Shown one piece after another: positions 1 to 5,558 of a DNA stretch of 8,287 bases (position 1 is the stretch's first letter; each line of letters starts with the position of its first letter). The position numbers and the translations under genes are program-made. This DNA comes from Clostridiales bacterium. Lineage in GTDB: Bacteria > Bacillota > Clostridia > Christensenellales > Aristaeellaceae. The stretch covers positions 1 through 8,287 of the forward strand of contig JAAZBR010000186.1 in the NCBI GenBank assembly GCA_012513735.1. Reading direction: 5' to 3'. The notes beneath the pieces are model-generated. The model was not told the origin of the DNA, searched no databases, and saw only the letters and a list, made by a program, of their open reading frames with translations.

Positions 1-744
1 GCGCAACCCTTTCAGCGTCAGCAGGCCGTCAATGTAATCAATAGCGTGAGTCTCCGCTGCGATCAGCCGGGAAAAGCCGCCCGTTGCCACCACCGTAGCA
101 TCGGGTTCGCCCAGTTCCTGCTTCATGCGCTCAATCAGGTAGTTGACCTGGCCCACATAGCCGAACAGCAGACCGGACTGCAGGTTGGTGACGGTGGTTT
201 TGGCAATCACCCTGTCCGGCACCACCAGCTCGAAGTTGGGCAGCTTGGAGGTGCCATGCACCAACGCTTCGCTGGCCAGCTTGATACCCGGGCAGATGGC
301 GCCGCCCAGGAAGGCGCCGCGTCTGTCGATCACGCCAAAGGTGGTAGCGGTGCCAAAGTCAATGAAGATGCAGGGCGCCCCGTAGAAGGTGTAGGCGCCC
401 ACCGCATTACAAATGCGGTCGCTGCCCAGATCCTTGGGGCTCTCATAGAGGATATTGATGCCGGTTTTCACACCGGGCCCCACCATGCGTGGCACCAGGC
501 CGAAATAATCCTGGCACATGTGGTCAATGGTGAAGTTGACCGTGGGCACCACGGAGGACATGATGATAGCGCCCACATCCTTCATGTTATGGCCACCGTG
601 GCGGAACATCCCCCCCAGGATAATGCCGTACTCGTCGGAAGAATAGCTGCGATTGGTGGATACACGCCAGTATTGCACCATCTCCGCCCCGTTAAACAGG
701 CCCACCTTGATGTTGGAGTTGCCAATATCCAGCGTTAGCAGCAT
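1..744 (-). CDS. coaX: Type III pantothenate kinase, 3' end cut by window
   Basis: CoaX phosphorylates pantothenate to 4'-phosphopantothenate with ATP in the cytoplasm, the first committed step of coenzyme A synthesis. I translated 248 codons without a stop. The family usually has about 255-260 residues, so only the last few are missing beyond position 1. Visible ASKHA-fold motifs are the N-terminal phosphate loop LDIGNSNIKVGLF (residues 4-16), GSDR (107-110) and DFGTATTF (129-136), followed by GGAICPGIKLASEAL and a late ATGGF (220-224). Residue 137 is Gly where many homologues have Asp, a small oddity. The ATG at 744-742 is preceded by AAGGAG at 753-758 with 8 bases between, which fixes the start. 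It begins 39 bases after the ECF S-component stop and very probably shares its promoter. Family assignment is firm. Confidence 0.95.
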   Translation of the reverse strand, partial: MLLTLDIGNSNIKVGLFNGAEMVQYWRVSTNRSYSSDEYGIILGGMFRHGGHNMKDVGAIIMSSVVPTVNFTIDHMCQDYFGLVPRMVGPGVKTGINILYESPKDLGSDRICNAVGAYTFYGAPCIFIDFGTATTFGVIDRRGAFLGGAICPGIKLASEALVHGTSKLPNFELVVPDRVIAKTTVTNLQSGLLFGYVGQVNYLIERMKQELGEPDATVVATGGFSRLIAAETHAIDYIDGLLTLKGLR

Positions 745-783
745 GCGTGTTGCTCCTTCATAATGAAAGTGGTATCGGGTTTT

Positions 784-1407
784 TCATGCAGACCTTCTGC
801 CGCGGGTCGCCAGGGCCCTGGATATGGCCGTGCCAAGCACGGCGCAGATCACCGCCTCCAGGAACCCCTGCAGACCGACAAAGGCGAAGGCAAACCCAAT
901 GGCGCTCTTTGACCCCATGCTGACAGCAAACTCCTGAACAGGCTGTGAACGGTAGAAAAAGAGCAGAAAGCTGGTCATAAAAAACAAAGTATTCAGCAAC
1001 GCTCCCGCAAGGCTGGCCAGGGAGTATTGCAGGGTCTTGTTCTTCAGCCAACGGGTCAGGCCGACGAACAACAGGCCGCAGAATAGCCCCATTAAAATGC
1101 GGGTCGGCACCGTGGTAATCACCGTGCCCAGCGGGTTGATTCCATACAGGATAGCGCCAAAGGGGCTTTTGCCGGTAATGGCCTGCAGCAGGCTGCTGAG
1201 CCCAAACACCGCCCCCAAGATGGTGCCGGCCAATGGCCCCAGCACAATGGCCCCTACGATGACGGGCACCGTCATAATAGTAAACTCGAGGCCCAGGGTC
1301 TTGATGTAACCAAGTCCCGTAAACTCCAGCATCAGCAGGACGGCCACGAGCATGGAAAGCTGCACCAGATACAGCGTACGATTCCGTTGACGATTTGATG
1401 TTGTCAT
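784..1407 (-). CDS. ECF transporter substrate-binding (S) component, probably for pantothenate
   Basis: This is a 207-residue, very hydrophobic protein with about six membrane segments. The first spans roughly residues 12-30, with others near 43-72, 88-118, 128-151 and 168-198. The charged N-terminus, the segment FTIMTVPVIVGAIVLGP (42-58), the following small-residue-rich stretch and the NPLG...PTRILMG region (91-107) are typical of S components of energy-coupling factor vitamin importers. Such proteins bind the vitamin and need the shared EcfA-EcfA'-EcfT module, which is not in this window. The substrate is inferred from context: coaX, which consumes pantothenate, follows after 39 bases, so a PanT-like role is the best guess. 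Other vitamins cannot be excluded. The start at 1407 is supported by GGAGG at 1413-1417. A perfect promoter lies about 86 bases upstream. Confidence 0.85.
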   Translation of the reverse strand: MTTSNRQRNRTLYLVQLSMLVAVLLMLEFTGLGYIKTLGLEFTIMTVPVIVGAIVLGPLAGTILGAVFGLSSLLQAITGKSPFGAILYGINPLGTVITTVPTRILMGLFCGLLFVGLTRWLKNKTLQYSLASLAGALLNTLFFMTSFLLFFYRSQPVQEFAVSMGSKSAIGFAFAFVGLQGFLEAVICAVLGTAISRALATRGRRSA

Positions 1408-1486
1408 TTTTTCCTCCGTTCAGGCTCCCTGAGGATACCCGACGCACCCGATCAGTAACAGATGTCTGACCCATTGCGGTATCAGC
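1408..1486 (-). promoter_or_regulatory. Leader of the ECF S-component/coaX transcript, possibly structured
   Basis: This is the roughly 80-nt untranslated leader predicted between the consensus promoter and the ATG at 1407. Three potential stems are visible on the transcript. GATACC (1478-1483) pairs with GGTATC (1434-1439). Inside that, GGTCAG (1466-1471) pairs with CTGATC (1450-1455) with one G-U pair. TCAGG (1428-1432) pairs with CCTGA (1420-1424) around a GAG loop, ending two bases before the GGAGG ribosome binding site. I do not recognise a known riboswitch class, and short stems in GC-rich DNA can arise by chance. Confidence 0.35.
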
Positions 1487-1492
1487 GGAGGG

Positions 1493-1521
1493 ATTATATC
1501 AAAGCATGGCGTTTCTGTCAA
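1493..1521 (-). promoter_or_regulatory. Perfect consensus sigma-A promoter
   Basis: On the minus strand TTGACA (1516-1521) and TATAAT (1493-1498) are both exact consensus, separated by exactly 17 bases. Transcription would start near 1486 and run into the ECF S-component gene and coaX. Exact matches to both boxes with ideal spacing in a GC-rich sequence are very unlikely by chance, so this should be a strong housekeeping promoter. Confidence 0.9.
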
Positions 1522-1530
1522 AATGTGCAG

Positions 1531-1567
1531 AAGAAAACAACAGCAAGAGGCGCGCAATAAGCGCGCC
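1531..1567 (-). terminator. GC-rich hairpin with T-rich tail
   Basis: On the minus strand GGCGCGC (1561-1567) and GCGCGCC (1549-1555) form a perfect 7-bp stem around a five-base TTATT loop. A moderately T-rich stretch with interspersed G and C follows at 1531-1548. It is the last hairpin of the intergenic array and sits just upstream of the next promoter, so it could end transcripts coming from oadA. The tail is not a clean U run, so strength is uncertain. Confidence 0.5.
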
Positions 1568-1607
1568 CCAGACTGTCAAAGAACCCCAGACATTGCACGA
1601 GGGGAGG

Positions 1608-1632
1608 TGTTGGAGGGGGCACCCCTCCAACA
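1608..1632. repeat. Perfect 11-bp inverted repeat
   Basis: TGTTGGAGGGG (1608-1618) and CCCCTCCAACA (1622-1632) are exact reverse complements around a three-base GCA loop. This is the longest perfect arm pair in the intergenic array. No T run follows on either strand, so it is not a canonical intrinsic terminator. Confidence 0.85.
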
Positions 1633-1636
1633 GTCA

Positions 1637-1667
1637 TCCGCGTCAGCGACATGTGCGGTGACGCGGA
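1637..1667. repeat. Perfect 9-bp inverted repeat with 13-base loop
   Basis: TCCGCGTCA (1637-1645) and TGACGCGGA (1659-1667) are exact reverse complements. The loop contains the palindrome ACATGT. The right arm shares three bases with the next hairpin, so the two cannot both form completely at the same time. Confidence 0.8.
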
Positions 1668-1691
1668 AAGCCTTGCGTAGCAAGGGTTTCC
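1665..1691. repeat. 12-bp inverted repeat, one mismatch, GTA loop
   Basis: GGAAAGCCTTGC (1665-1676) pairs with GCAAGGGTTTCC (1680-1691) except for one G/G position. The three-base loop GTA and short spacing match the hairpin at 1749-1775, suggesting both belong to one designed element. Confidence 0.8.
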
Positions 1692-1693
1692 AA

Positions 1694-1737
1694 GCCATCC
1701 GCCACCACCGACGAGCATAGAGAAGTAGGCGGATGGC
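1694..1737. repeat. Perfect 10-bp inverted repeat with 24-base loop
   Basis: GCCATCCGCC (1694-1703) and GGCGGATGGC (1728-1737) are exact reverse complements. The loop holds GAGCA (1713-1717), which is complementary to TGCTC at 1741-1745 just outside the stem, so a pseudoknot is possible in an RNA form. That last point is speculative. Confidence 0.8.
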
Positions 1738-1748
1738 CGGTGCTCCTC

Positions 1749-1775
1749 CCGTCGAAAAACGTAGTTTTTTGACGG
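1749..1775. repeat. 12-bp A/T-core inverted repeat, GTA loop
   Basis: CCGTCGAAAAAC (1749-1760) faces GTTTTTTGACGG (1764-1775) around GTA. One position is G opposite T, which pairs as G-U in a plus-strand transcript but is a C/A mismatch in a minus-strand transcript. The hairpin itself contains runs of A and T, unlike the GC-rich neighbours. Confidence 0.75.
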
Positions 1776-1779
1776 CTTG

Positions 1780-1803
1780 AGGCGCGCCCCGAAGAGCGCG
1801 CCC
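1780..1803 (-). terminator. UUCG-tetraloop hairpin directly after oadA
   Basis: On the minus strand a 9-10 bp stem, GC-rich with G-U pairs, closes on a C(UUCG)G tetraloop at 1790-1793. It begins 21 bases after the oadA stop codon. The extra-stable UUCG cap appears only on the minus strand, so the structure probably acts at RNA level on the oadA transcript, as a 3' stabiliser or part of a terminator. There is no immediate U run, so strict intrinsic termination is not shown. Confidence 0.6.
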
Positions 1804-1824
1804 GTTGGTTAAATCACTTCTGTG

Positions 1825-3225
1825 TCACACAGGCATGGTGCCCGTGTTCTTGTCGTAGCTGGTGGGGTCGGCCTTCAGCTGGGCTGCCTGGCGGTTCTGG
1901 AAGAACTTGAGGGCAACCTGAGGGAAACTGGCATAGGTCAGCACATCCTCTTCCTGCTGGATGTACTGGGCGATCTCCCGGCGCTGCTTGTCCAACTCCG
2001 GCTGTAGATCATCGGCAGGCCTGTGGGTAATCACAGGCTCATCGCCCAGAATCTGCTTGCGGATCTTCTCATCCACGGGGGCCGGCAGTCGGCCGTATTC
2101 GCCGCGCAGCAGGGCCTTGGATTCGTTGGGCACCATCTTGTAGCGCTCGCCGGTGATGATATTCATCACTGCCTGCGTACCCACAATCTGGCTGGTGGGC
2201 GTCACCAGGGGCGGCAGGCCAAACTCCTCGCGCACCCGGGGCACCTCAGCCAGCACGTCGTAGAATTTGTCCATCTTGCCTGCCTGCTTCAGTTGCCCGA
2301 TCAGGTTGGACAGCATACCGCCCGGCACCTGGTAACGCAGGGTATTGACGTCCACACTCAACACCCGCTCAGGATCGCGCCAGCTATCCTTGTTCAGGCG
2401 CTGAGCCACCGTGCGGAAGTGCTCTGCAATCTGACTGAGCAGGTCCAGGTCCAGCCCGGTATCATACTCCGTTCCCTTCAGGGTGGCCACCAGCGCCTCC
2501 GTAGCGGGCTGAGAAGTGCCGCTGCCCAGCGGCGACAGAGCGGTATCCACCACATCAACACCCGCTTCAATGGCCTTCAGATAGGTCATGTCACCGGTTC
2601 CTGTGGTGTTGTGGGTGTGCAGCACGATGGGCACATTGACCTTCTGCTTGAGCTTCTTCACCAGGGAATAGGCATCATAGGGCAACAGCAGGTTGGCCAT
2701 ATCCTTGATGCAGATCATGTCAGCGCCCATGGCTTCGATTTCCAGCGCCAGCTTCACGAAGTATTCCTCGGTATGAACCTTGGAGCGGGTGTAGCTGACC
2801 GCCACCTCCGCCAGGCCGCCGTATTTCTTGGTGGCCTTCACGGTGGTTTCCATGTTGCGCAAATCGTTGAGTGCATCAAAGATGCGAATAATGTCGATGC
2901 CGTTGTCGATGGATTTCTTCACAAAGAAATCCGCCACGTCATCGGCATAGTGCCGGTAGCCCAGCAGGTTTTGCCCGCGCAGCAGCATCTGCAGCTTGGT
3001 GTTGGGAAGGGCCTTGCGTAACTGGCGCAGGCGCTCCCAGGGATCCTCGTTGAGGAAGCGGACGCAGGCATCAAAGGTGGCGCCGCCCCAGCACTCCAGC
3101 GAGTAGTAGCCCACCTTGTCCAGCAGCGGGCAGATGGGCAGCATTTCATCCAGGCGCATACGGGTTGCCGCCTGGCTTTGATGCGCGTCGCGCAGGATGG
3201 TATCGGTTATCTTGACTTTCGCCAT
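1825..3225 (-). CDS. oadA: OadA / transcarboxylase 5S-type carboxyltransferase (no biotin domain)
   Basis: This 466-residue cytoplasmic enzyme moves carboxyl between carboxybiotin and pyruvate/oxaloacetate. It belongs to the HMGL-like TIM-barrel family with a conserved carboxylase domain, as in OadA, pyruvate carboxylase subunit B and the transcarboxylase 5S subunit. Metal-site motifs are visible: RDAHQS (12-17, Asp13), IKDMA (173-177, Lys174, the carbamylated lysine of the family) and LHTHNTTG (202-209, His203 and His205). PGGMLSN (301-307), TPTSQIVGTQAV (342-353), RPADDL (402-407) and EEDVLTYASFPQVA (425-438) follow as in 5S. OadA of many species is near 590 residues with a fused biotin domain. 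Here biotin is on a separate protein encoded 61 bases upstream. ATG at 3225 has AAGGG at 3234-3238. That 61-base gap holds only a small GAGCA/TGCTC hairpin and no beta subunit gene. Exact reaction (decarboxylase or transcarboxylase) is unresolved. Confidence 0.93.
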   Translation of the reverse strand: MAKVKITDTILRDAHQSQAATRMRLDEMLPICPLLDKVGYYSLECWGGATFDACVRFLNEDPWERLRQLRKALPNTKLQMLLRGQNLLGYRHYADDVADFFVKKSIDNGIDIIRIFDALNDLRNMETTVKATKKYGGLAEVAVSYTRSKVHTEEYFVKLALEIEAMGADMICIKDMANLLLPYDAYSLVKKLKQKVNVPIVLHTHNTTGTGDMTYLKAIEAGVDVVDTALSPLGSGTSQPATEALVATLKGTEYDTGLDLDLLSQIAEHFRTVAQRLNKDSWRDPERVLSVDVNTLRYQVPGGMLSNLIGQLKQAGKMDKFYDVLAEVPRVREEFGLPPLVTPTSQIVGTQAVMNIITGERYKMVPNESKALLRGEYGRLPAPVDEKIRKQILGDEPVITHRPADDLQPELDKQRREIAQYIQQEEDVLTYASFPQVALKFFQNRQAAQLKADPTSYDKNTGTMPV

Positions 3226-3286
3226 GTTGTTATCCCTTCTGCGGGGAGCAGGGCGCCTTGCTCAGGCTGCCTGCCCGCCGCCAAAC

Positions 3287-3700
3287 TCACTGAATGACAA
3301 CCAGCGGATCGCCGGCATTTGCGGTGCTGCCCTTAACAGCCAGCACCTGGAGTACGGTACCGTCCACGGGCGCCAGAATCTCGTTCTCCATTTTCATGGC
3401 TTCCAGGATGCACAGTACATCGCCCTTCTTGACCGCATTGCCCGCCTGGACGCGCACATCCAGTATGGTGCCGGGCATGGGGCTTTTCACCTGCTGTCCG
3501 CCAGCCACAGGCGCAGCCTTGGCAGCGGGGGCAGGGGCTGCTTCTGACGCCGCTGCAACCGGTGCGGGAGTTGCCACAGCAGCGGGCGCAGGGGCAGCGA
3601 CAGGGGCAGGGGCGGCAGCAGGCGCCGCAGCGCGTCCGCTGGTTTCTTCCACCTCAACCTGATATGGGACTCCATTCACAGTGACCTGAAATGTACGCAT
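3287..3700 (-). CDS. Biotin carrier protein (biotinyl/lipoyl domain)
   Basis: This 137-residue protein carries the biotin that shuttles carboxyl between the two carboxyltransferases of this operon, comparable to the 1.3S subunit of transcarboxylase or MmdC. Residues 1-20 form a short beta-rich start (FQVTVNGVPYQVEVEE) seen in this group. Residues 24-66 are a flexible Ala/Pro-rich linker. The biotinyl domain occupies about 70-137, with the target lysine Lys103 in EAMKMEN and a preceding SPMPGTI (73-79). The ATG at 3700 has AAGGAG at 3708-3713 with 7 bases between. It lies 43 bases after the OadG-like gene and 61 before oadA. Biotinylation would need a BirA ligase encoded elsewhere. Assignment of the domain is firm; the partners are inferred from the operon. 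Confidence 0.95.
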   Translation of the reverse strand: MRTFQVTVNGVPYQVEVEETSGRAAAPAAAPAPVAAPAPAAVATPAPVAAASEAAPAPAAKAAPVAGGQQVKSPMPGTILDVRVQAGNAVKKGDVLCILEAMKMENEILAPVDGTVLQVLAVKGSTANAGDPLVVIQ

Positions 3701-3743
3701 GGTTTCTCTCCTTATAGCAATCTTGCGATAGCGTTGTTATACA

Positions 3744-4040
3744 TCAAATGCGGCGGATGCGCCGGACCACAAAGCCTTGGGGGGCGCCCTGGGCGCCTTC
3801 CTGCGCCAGCATGCAGGTGATAGCCGCCGTGATGGCTGCCGCCACACCGGCTTCCACACCGCCCACAGGGGCAGGAGCGCGGGGCAGCAGCGCTGCCTGA
3901 GAAGGCTGCTGCGCTGCAGGCTCTGCACCGTCCGATTTTGCCCGGCGAAGCATGTTTATGCCCACCAGCAGCAACAGCGCGGCCAGAATGATCAGGATAA
4001 AAGTCAACACCTGCAGGGTGTATGCCGTATCAGTCAACAT
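3744..4040 (-). CDS. Small OadG-like membrane subunit
   Basis: This 98-residue protein has one hydrophobic membrane segment (about residues 8-28), then LRRAK as a positive stop, a Pro/Ala/Gln-rich cytoplasmic linker and a C-terminal helix ending GFVVRRIRRI. This is the layout of OadG/MmdD gamma-type subunits, which anchor and assemble sodium-pump decarboxylases. Sequence conservation in the family is low, so the call leans on topology, the terminal VVRRIRR motif and position. Its AAGGAGG ribosome binding site (4045-4051) overlaps the stop codon of the upstream carboxyltransferase, leaving only 9 bases between the genes, so the two are probably translated together. Its presence without a beta subunit is unusual. 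Confidence 0.8.
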   Translation of the reverse strand: MLTDTAYTLQVLTFILIILAALLLLVGINMLRRAKSDGAEPAAQQPSQAALLPRAPAPVGGVEAGVAAAITAAITCMLAQEGAQGAPQGFVVRRIRRI

Positions 4041-4049
4041 ACAGCCTCC

Positions 4050-5468
4050 TTACAAGCTGCCAGCCCGGTCAGCCAGCAGCTCCAGCCCGGCGATCAGGTG
4101 CTTGCGCGTCTGGACAGGATCAATCACATCGTCCACCAGGCCACAGGCAGCGGCAGCAAAGGCATCGGCTTCTTCAAACGCCTCCTGCTCCAGCGCAGGG
4201 CGTCCTTCCTCTGCCACGCGGTCTGCCTGGAACGTCTGCACCGCAGCCTCCCGGGTCAGGGGCGCAATATAGGCAGTGGGCCAGGCCAGGCACAGATCGG
4301 CCATATCGCGGCCGGCAAAATTGACATATGCCGCGCCCACGGCATTGCCGGTAATAACGGCCAGTTTGGGCGTCCACAGGTTGGCATAAGCGCTCAGCAT
4401 CCGGGCAGATGCAGTCATCAACCAGGCTTCGCCTCCCTGGGCAGGAACCGCCAGACCCTGAGAATCCACCAGCGTGATCACAGGCAGGTTGTAATCGCCG
4501 CACAGGGTCACCAGCTTGGCGATCTTGTCACAAGCCCAGGCGTCCAGCCGTCCCCCATCCTCTTCCGGCGAGCAGCAGACGATGCCACAGGCATGGCCGC
4601 CCACACGGGCCAGGTAGGTACGCGCGCTGGGTTTCCAGGCGCCATACAGTTCCACCAGGCTGCCTGCATCGGCAATGTCGGCAGCAAGGGCTTTGGAGTC
4701 GGCTGCAGGCACCGCGATCAGTCGGTTCAGGTCGTCCCCCTCTTCAAGAGGGGTACCTTCCCCTGCTGTACAGGGCAGCAGATCGATCACCTTCCTGACC
4801 AGCACAAGGCTTTCCTCTTCATCCTTGGCCGTGAGCGCAGCCACACCCTTTGCCGCCAGCGCCTGGGCGCCATTGAGCTTCTTTCCCTCCACTGCAGTAC
4901 CCTGAACGGCATTCTGCACGCTGGCCGGGAAGGGAGCCACCTCGCACAACCCCTCAACGGCAATGGCAACATCTGCCAGCAGGGCAAACTGGGCAGCAGA
5001 ACCAATGGCCGAGCCAGCCAACACAGCGATCAAAGGCAGCTCGCCCTTCAACCGGGCAAGGCAGGCAAACACCTGCGCATAGGCGCTGAGTACGGCAGCT
5101 CCCTCCGTCACCAGCGCACCGGCGCTATCGGGCATCAACACAACCGCGCCGCCACCCTTCTGCGCCAAATCCAGCAGCTTAAGCATCTTGCGCTTCTGGG
5201 CCTGGCTCATGGCACCGCCGCGCACTGTGGCGTCCTGGGCAAGCACATAAACGGGCCGCTGGTTGACCAGGCCATAGCCTGTAACACAGCCGGCCTCTGC
5301 CATGAAAGAGTCGGTCTCCACAAAGGAGCCGGCATCCACCAGCTTCTGTACGCGCTCACGCGCAGTCAGACGTCCTGCTGCGCGCTGGCGTTCCACTGCA
5401 GCAGGATCGCCTGCCGCAAGCGCTTCTTTCTGCCGGGCAAGCTTGCCCATGCGCTCCGCTAAATCCAT
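4050..5468 (-). CDS. Divergent acyl-CoA carboxyltransferase (12S/MmdA-like)
   Basis: This 472-residue, two-domain crotonase-fold carboxyltransferase would transfer carboxyl between an acyl-CoA (for example methylmalonyl-/propionyl-CoA) and biotin. The N half shows GRLTARERV (32-40), GSFVETDSF (47-55), VTGYG (62-66) and VLAQDATVRGG (75-85). The C half shows LARVGG (286-291), ACDKIAKLV (312-320), NLPVITLVDSQG (327-338) and AWPTAYIAPL (395-404). Several normally strict positions differ: DSAGALVTEG (114-123) replaces the common DSGGARIQEG, and GNAVGAAYVN (374-383) replaces the usual GGAY region. At 472 residues it is shorter than the roughly 510 of MmdA. The ATG at 5468 was chosen because GGAGG lies at 5475-5479, six bases upstream. 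A longer reading to 5576 would start inside the promoter region. First gene of a four-gene operon; substrate unproven. Confidence 0.87.
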   Translation of the reverse strand: MDLAERMGKLARQKEALAAGDPAAVERQRAAGRLTARERVQKLVDAGSFVETDSFMAEAGCVTGYGLVNQRPVYVLAQDATVRGGAMSQAQKRKMLKLLDLAQKGGGAVVLMPDSAGALVTEGAAVLSAYAQVFACLARLKGELPLIAVLAGSAIGSAAQFALLADVAIAVEGLCEVAPFPASVQNAVQGTAVEGKKLNGAQALAAKGVAALTAKDEEESLVLVRKVIDLLPCTAGEGTPLEEGDDLNRLIAVPAADSKALAADIADAGSLVELYGAWKPSARTYLARVGGHACGIVCCSPEEDGGRLDAWACDKIAKLVTLCGDYNLPVITLVDSQGLAVPAQGGEAWLMTASARMLSAYANLWTPKLAVITGNAVGAAYVNFAGRDMADLCLAWPTAYIAPLTREAAVQTFQADRVAEEGRPALEQEAFEEADAFAAAACGLVDDVIDPVQTRKHLIAGLELLADRAGSL

Positions 5469-5529
5469 ACCCAACCTCCGATCCTCAGTATGCCAACAGG
5501 AGGAAAGACCTCTTGGCTTTATCCACCAA

Positions 5530-5558
5530 ATTATGCCAAATAGTACATTCGACATAAA
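5530..5558 (-). promoter_or_regulatory. Candidate promoter of the carboxyltransferase operon
   Basis: On the minus strand TGGCATAAT gives an extended -10 element (CATAAT at 5530-5535 with TG upstream). A poor -35 match, TTTATG (5553-5558), lies 17 bases away. The region is distinctly AT-rich in a GC-rich window and lies about 60 bases upstream of the start codon. A promoter is expected here, but the exact boxes are uncertain. Confidence 0.45.

Larger units (their letters stand above)
1549..1803. repeat. Intergenic array of consecutive inverted repeats (six to seven stem-loops)
   Basis: Almost the whole 255-bp stretch is made of adjacent palindromic units, and I see no credible gene in it. 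The units are: 1549-1567 (7-bp arms), 1608-1632 (11-bp arms, 3-base loop), 1637-1667 (9-bp arms), 1665-1691 (12-bp arms, one mismatch, GTA loop), 1694-1737 (10-bp arms, 24-base loop), 1749-1775 (12-bp arms with one G-T position, GTA loop) and 1780-1803 (UUCG-capped). The second and third overlap units (1637-1667 and 1665-1691) share three bases. Both ends of the array carry GAGGCGCGC (1547-1555 and 1779-1787), each within its own small palindrome. CCCCAGAC also occurs twice (1566-1573, 1584-1591). The design suggests a mobile palindromic intergenic repeat of the REP/BIME or MITE kind, or a structured noncoding RNA. Which of these cannot be decided here. Confidence 0.75.

Noticed and set aside
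46..738. Open plus-strand frame of 230 codons
   Set aside because: It is the antisense shadow of coaX, which translates cleanly with all kinase motifs on the minus strand.
758..1474. Minus-strand frame of 238 codons overlapping the ECF S component
   Set aside because: Its translation is not a membrane protein, it lacks a ribosome binding site, and it starts inside the leader. The frame starting at 1407 gives a conserved S component.
1518..1720. Small open frames of 65-66 codons on both strands in the intergenic region
   Set aside because: They lie across the hairpin array, and their sequence is dictated by the palindromes. They have no ribosome binding site of note or recognisable product.
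1549..1803. CRISPR array
   Set aside because: The palindromic units differ in sequence, and there are no identical direct repeats with regular unique spacers.
2023..3021. Open plus-strand frame of 332 codons
   Set aside because: It runs antisense inside oadA, whose metal-site motifs are unmistakable. The frame has no recognisable domain.
3226..3286. Possible remnant of a deleted beta-subunit gene between the biotin carrier and oadA
   Set aside because: Only 61 bases are present, with a small hairpin and the oadA ribosome binding site. No hydrophobic coding trace is visible.
3777..5462. Open plus-strand frame of 561 codons, the longest in the window
   Set aside because: It is antisense to the carboxyltransferase and OadG-like genes, is rich in His, Gln and Gly as expected of a GC-driven shadow frame, shows no family motif, and the opposite strand has clear domain motifs with good ribosome binding sites.
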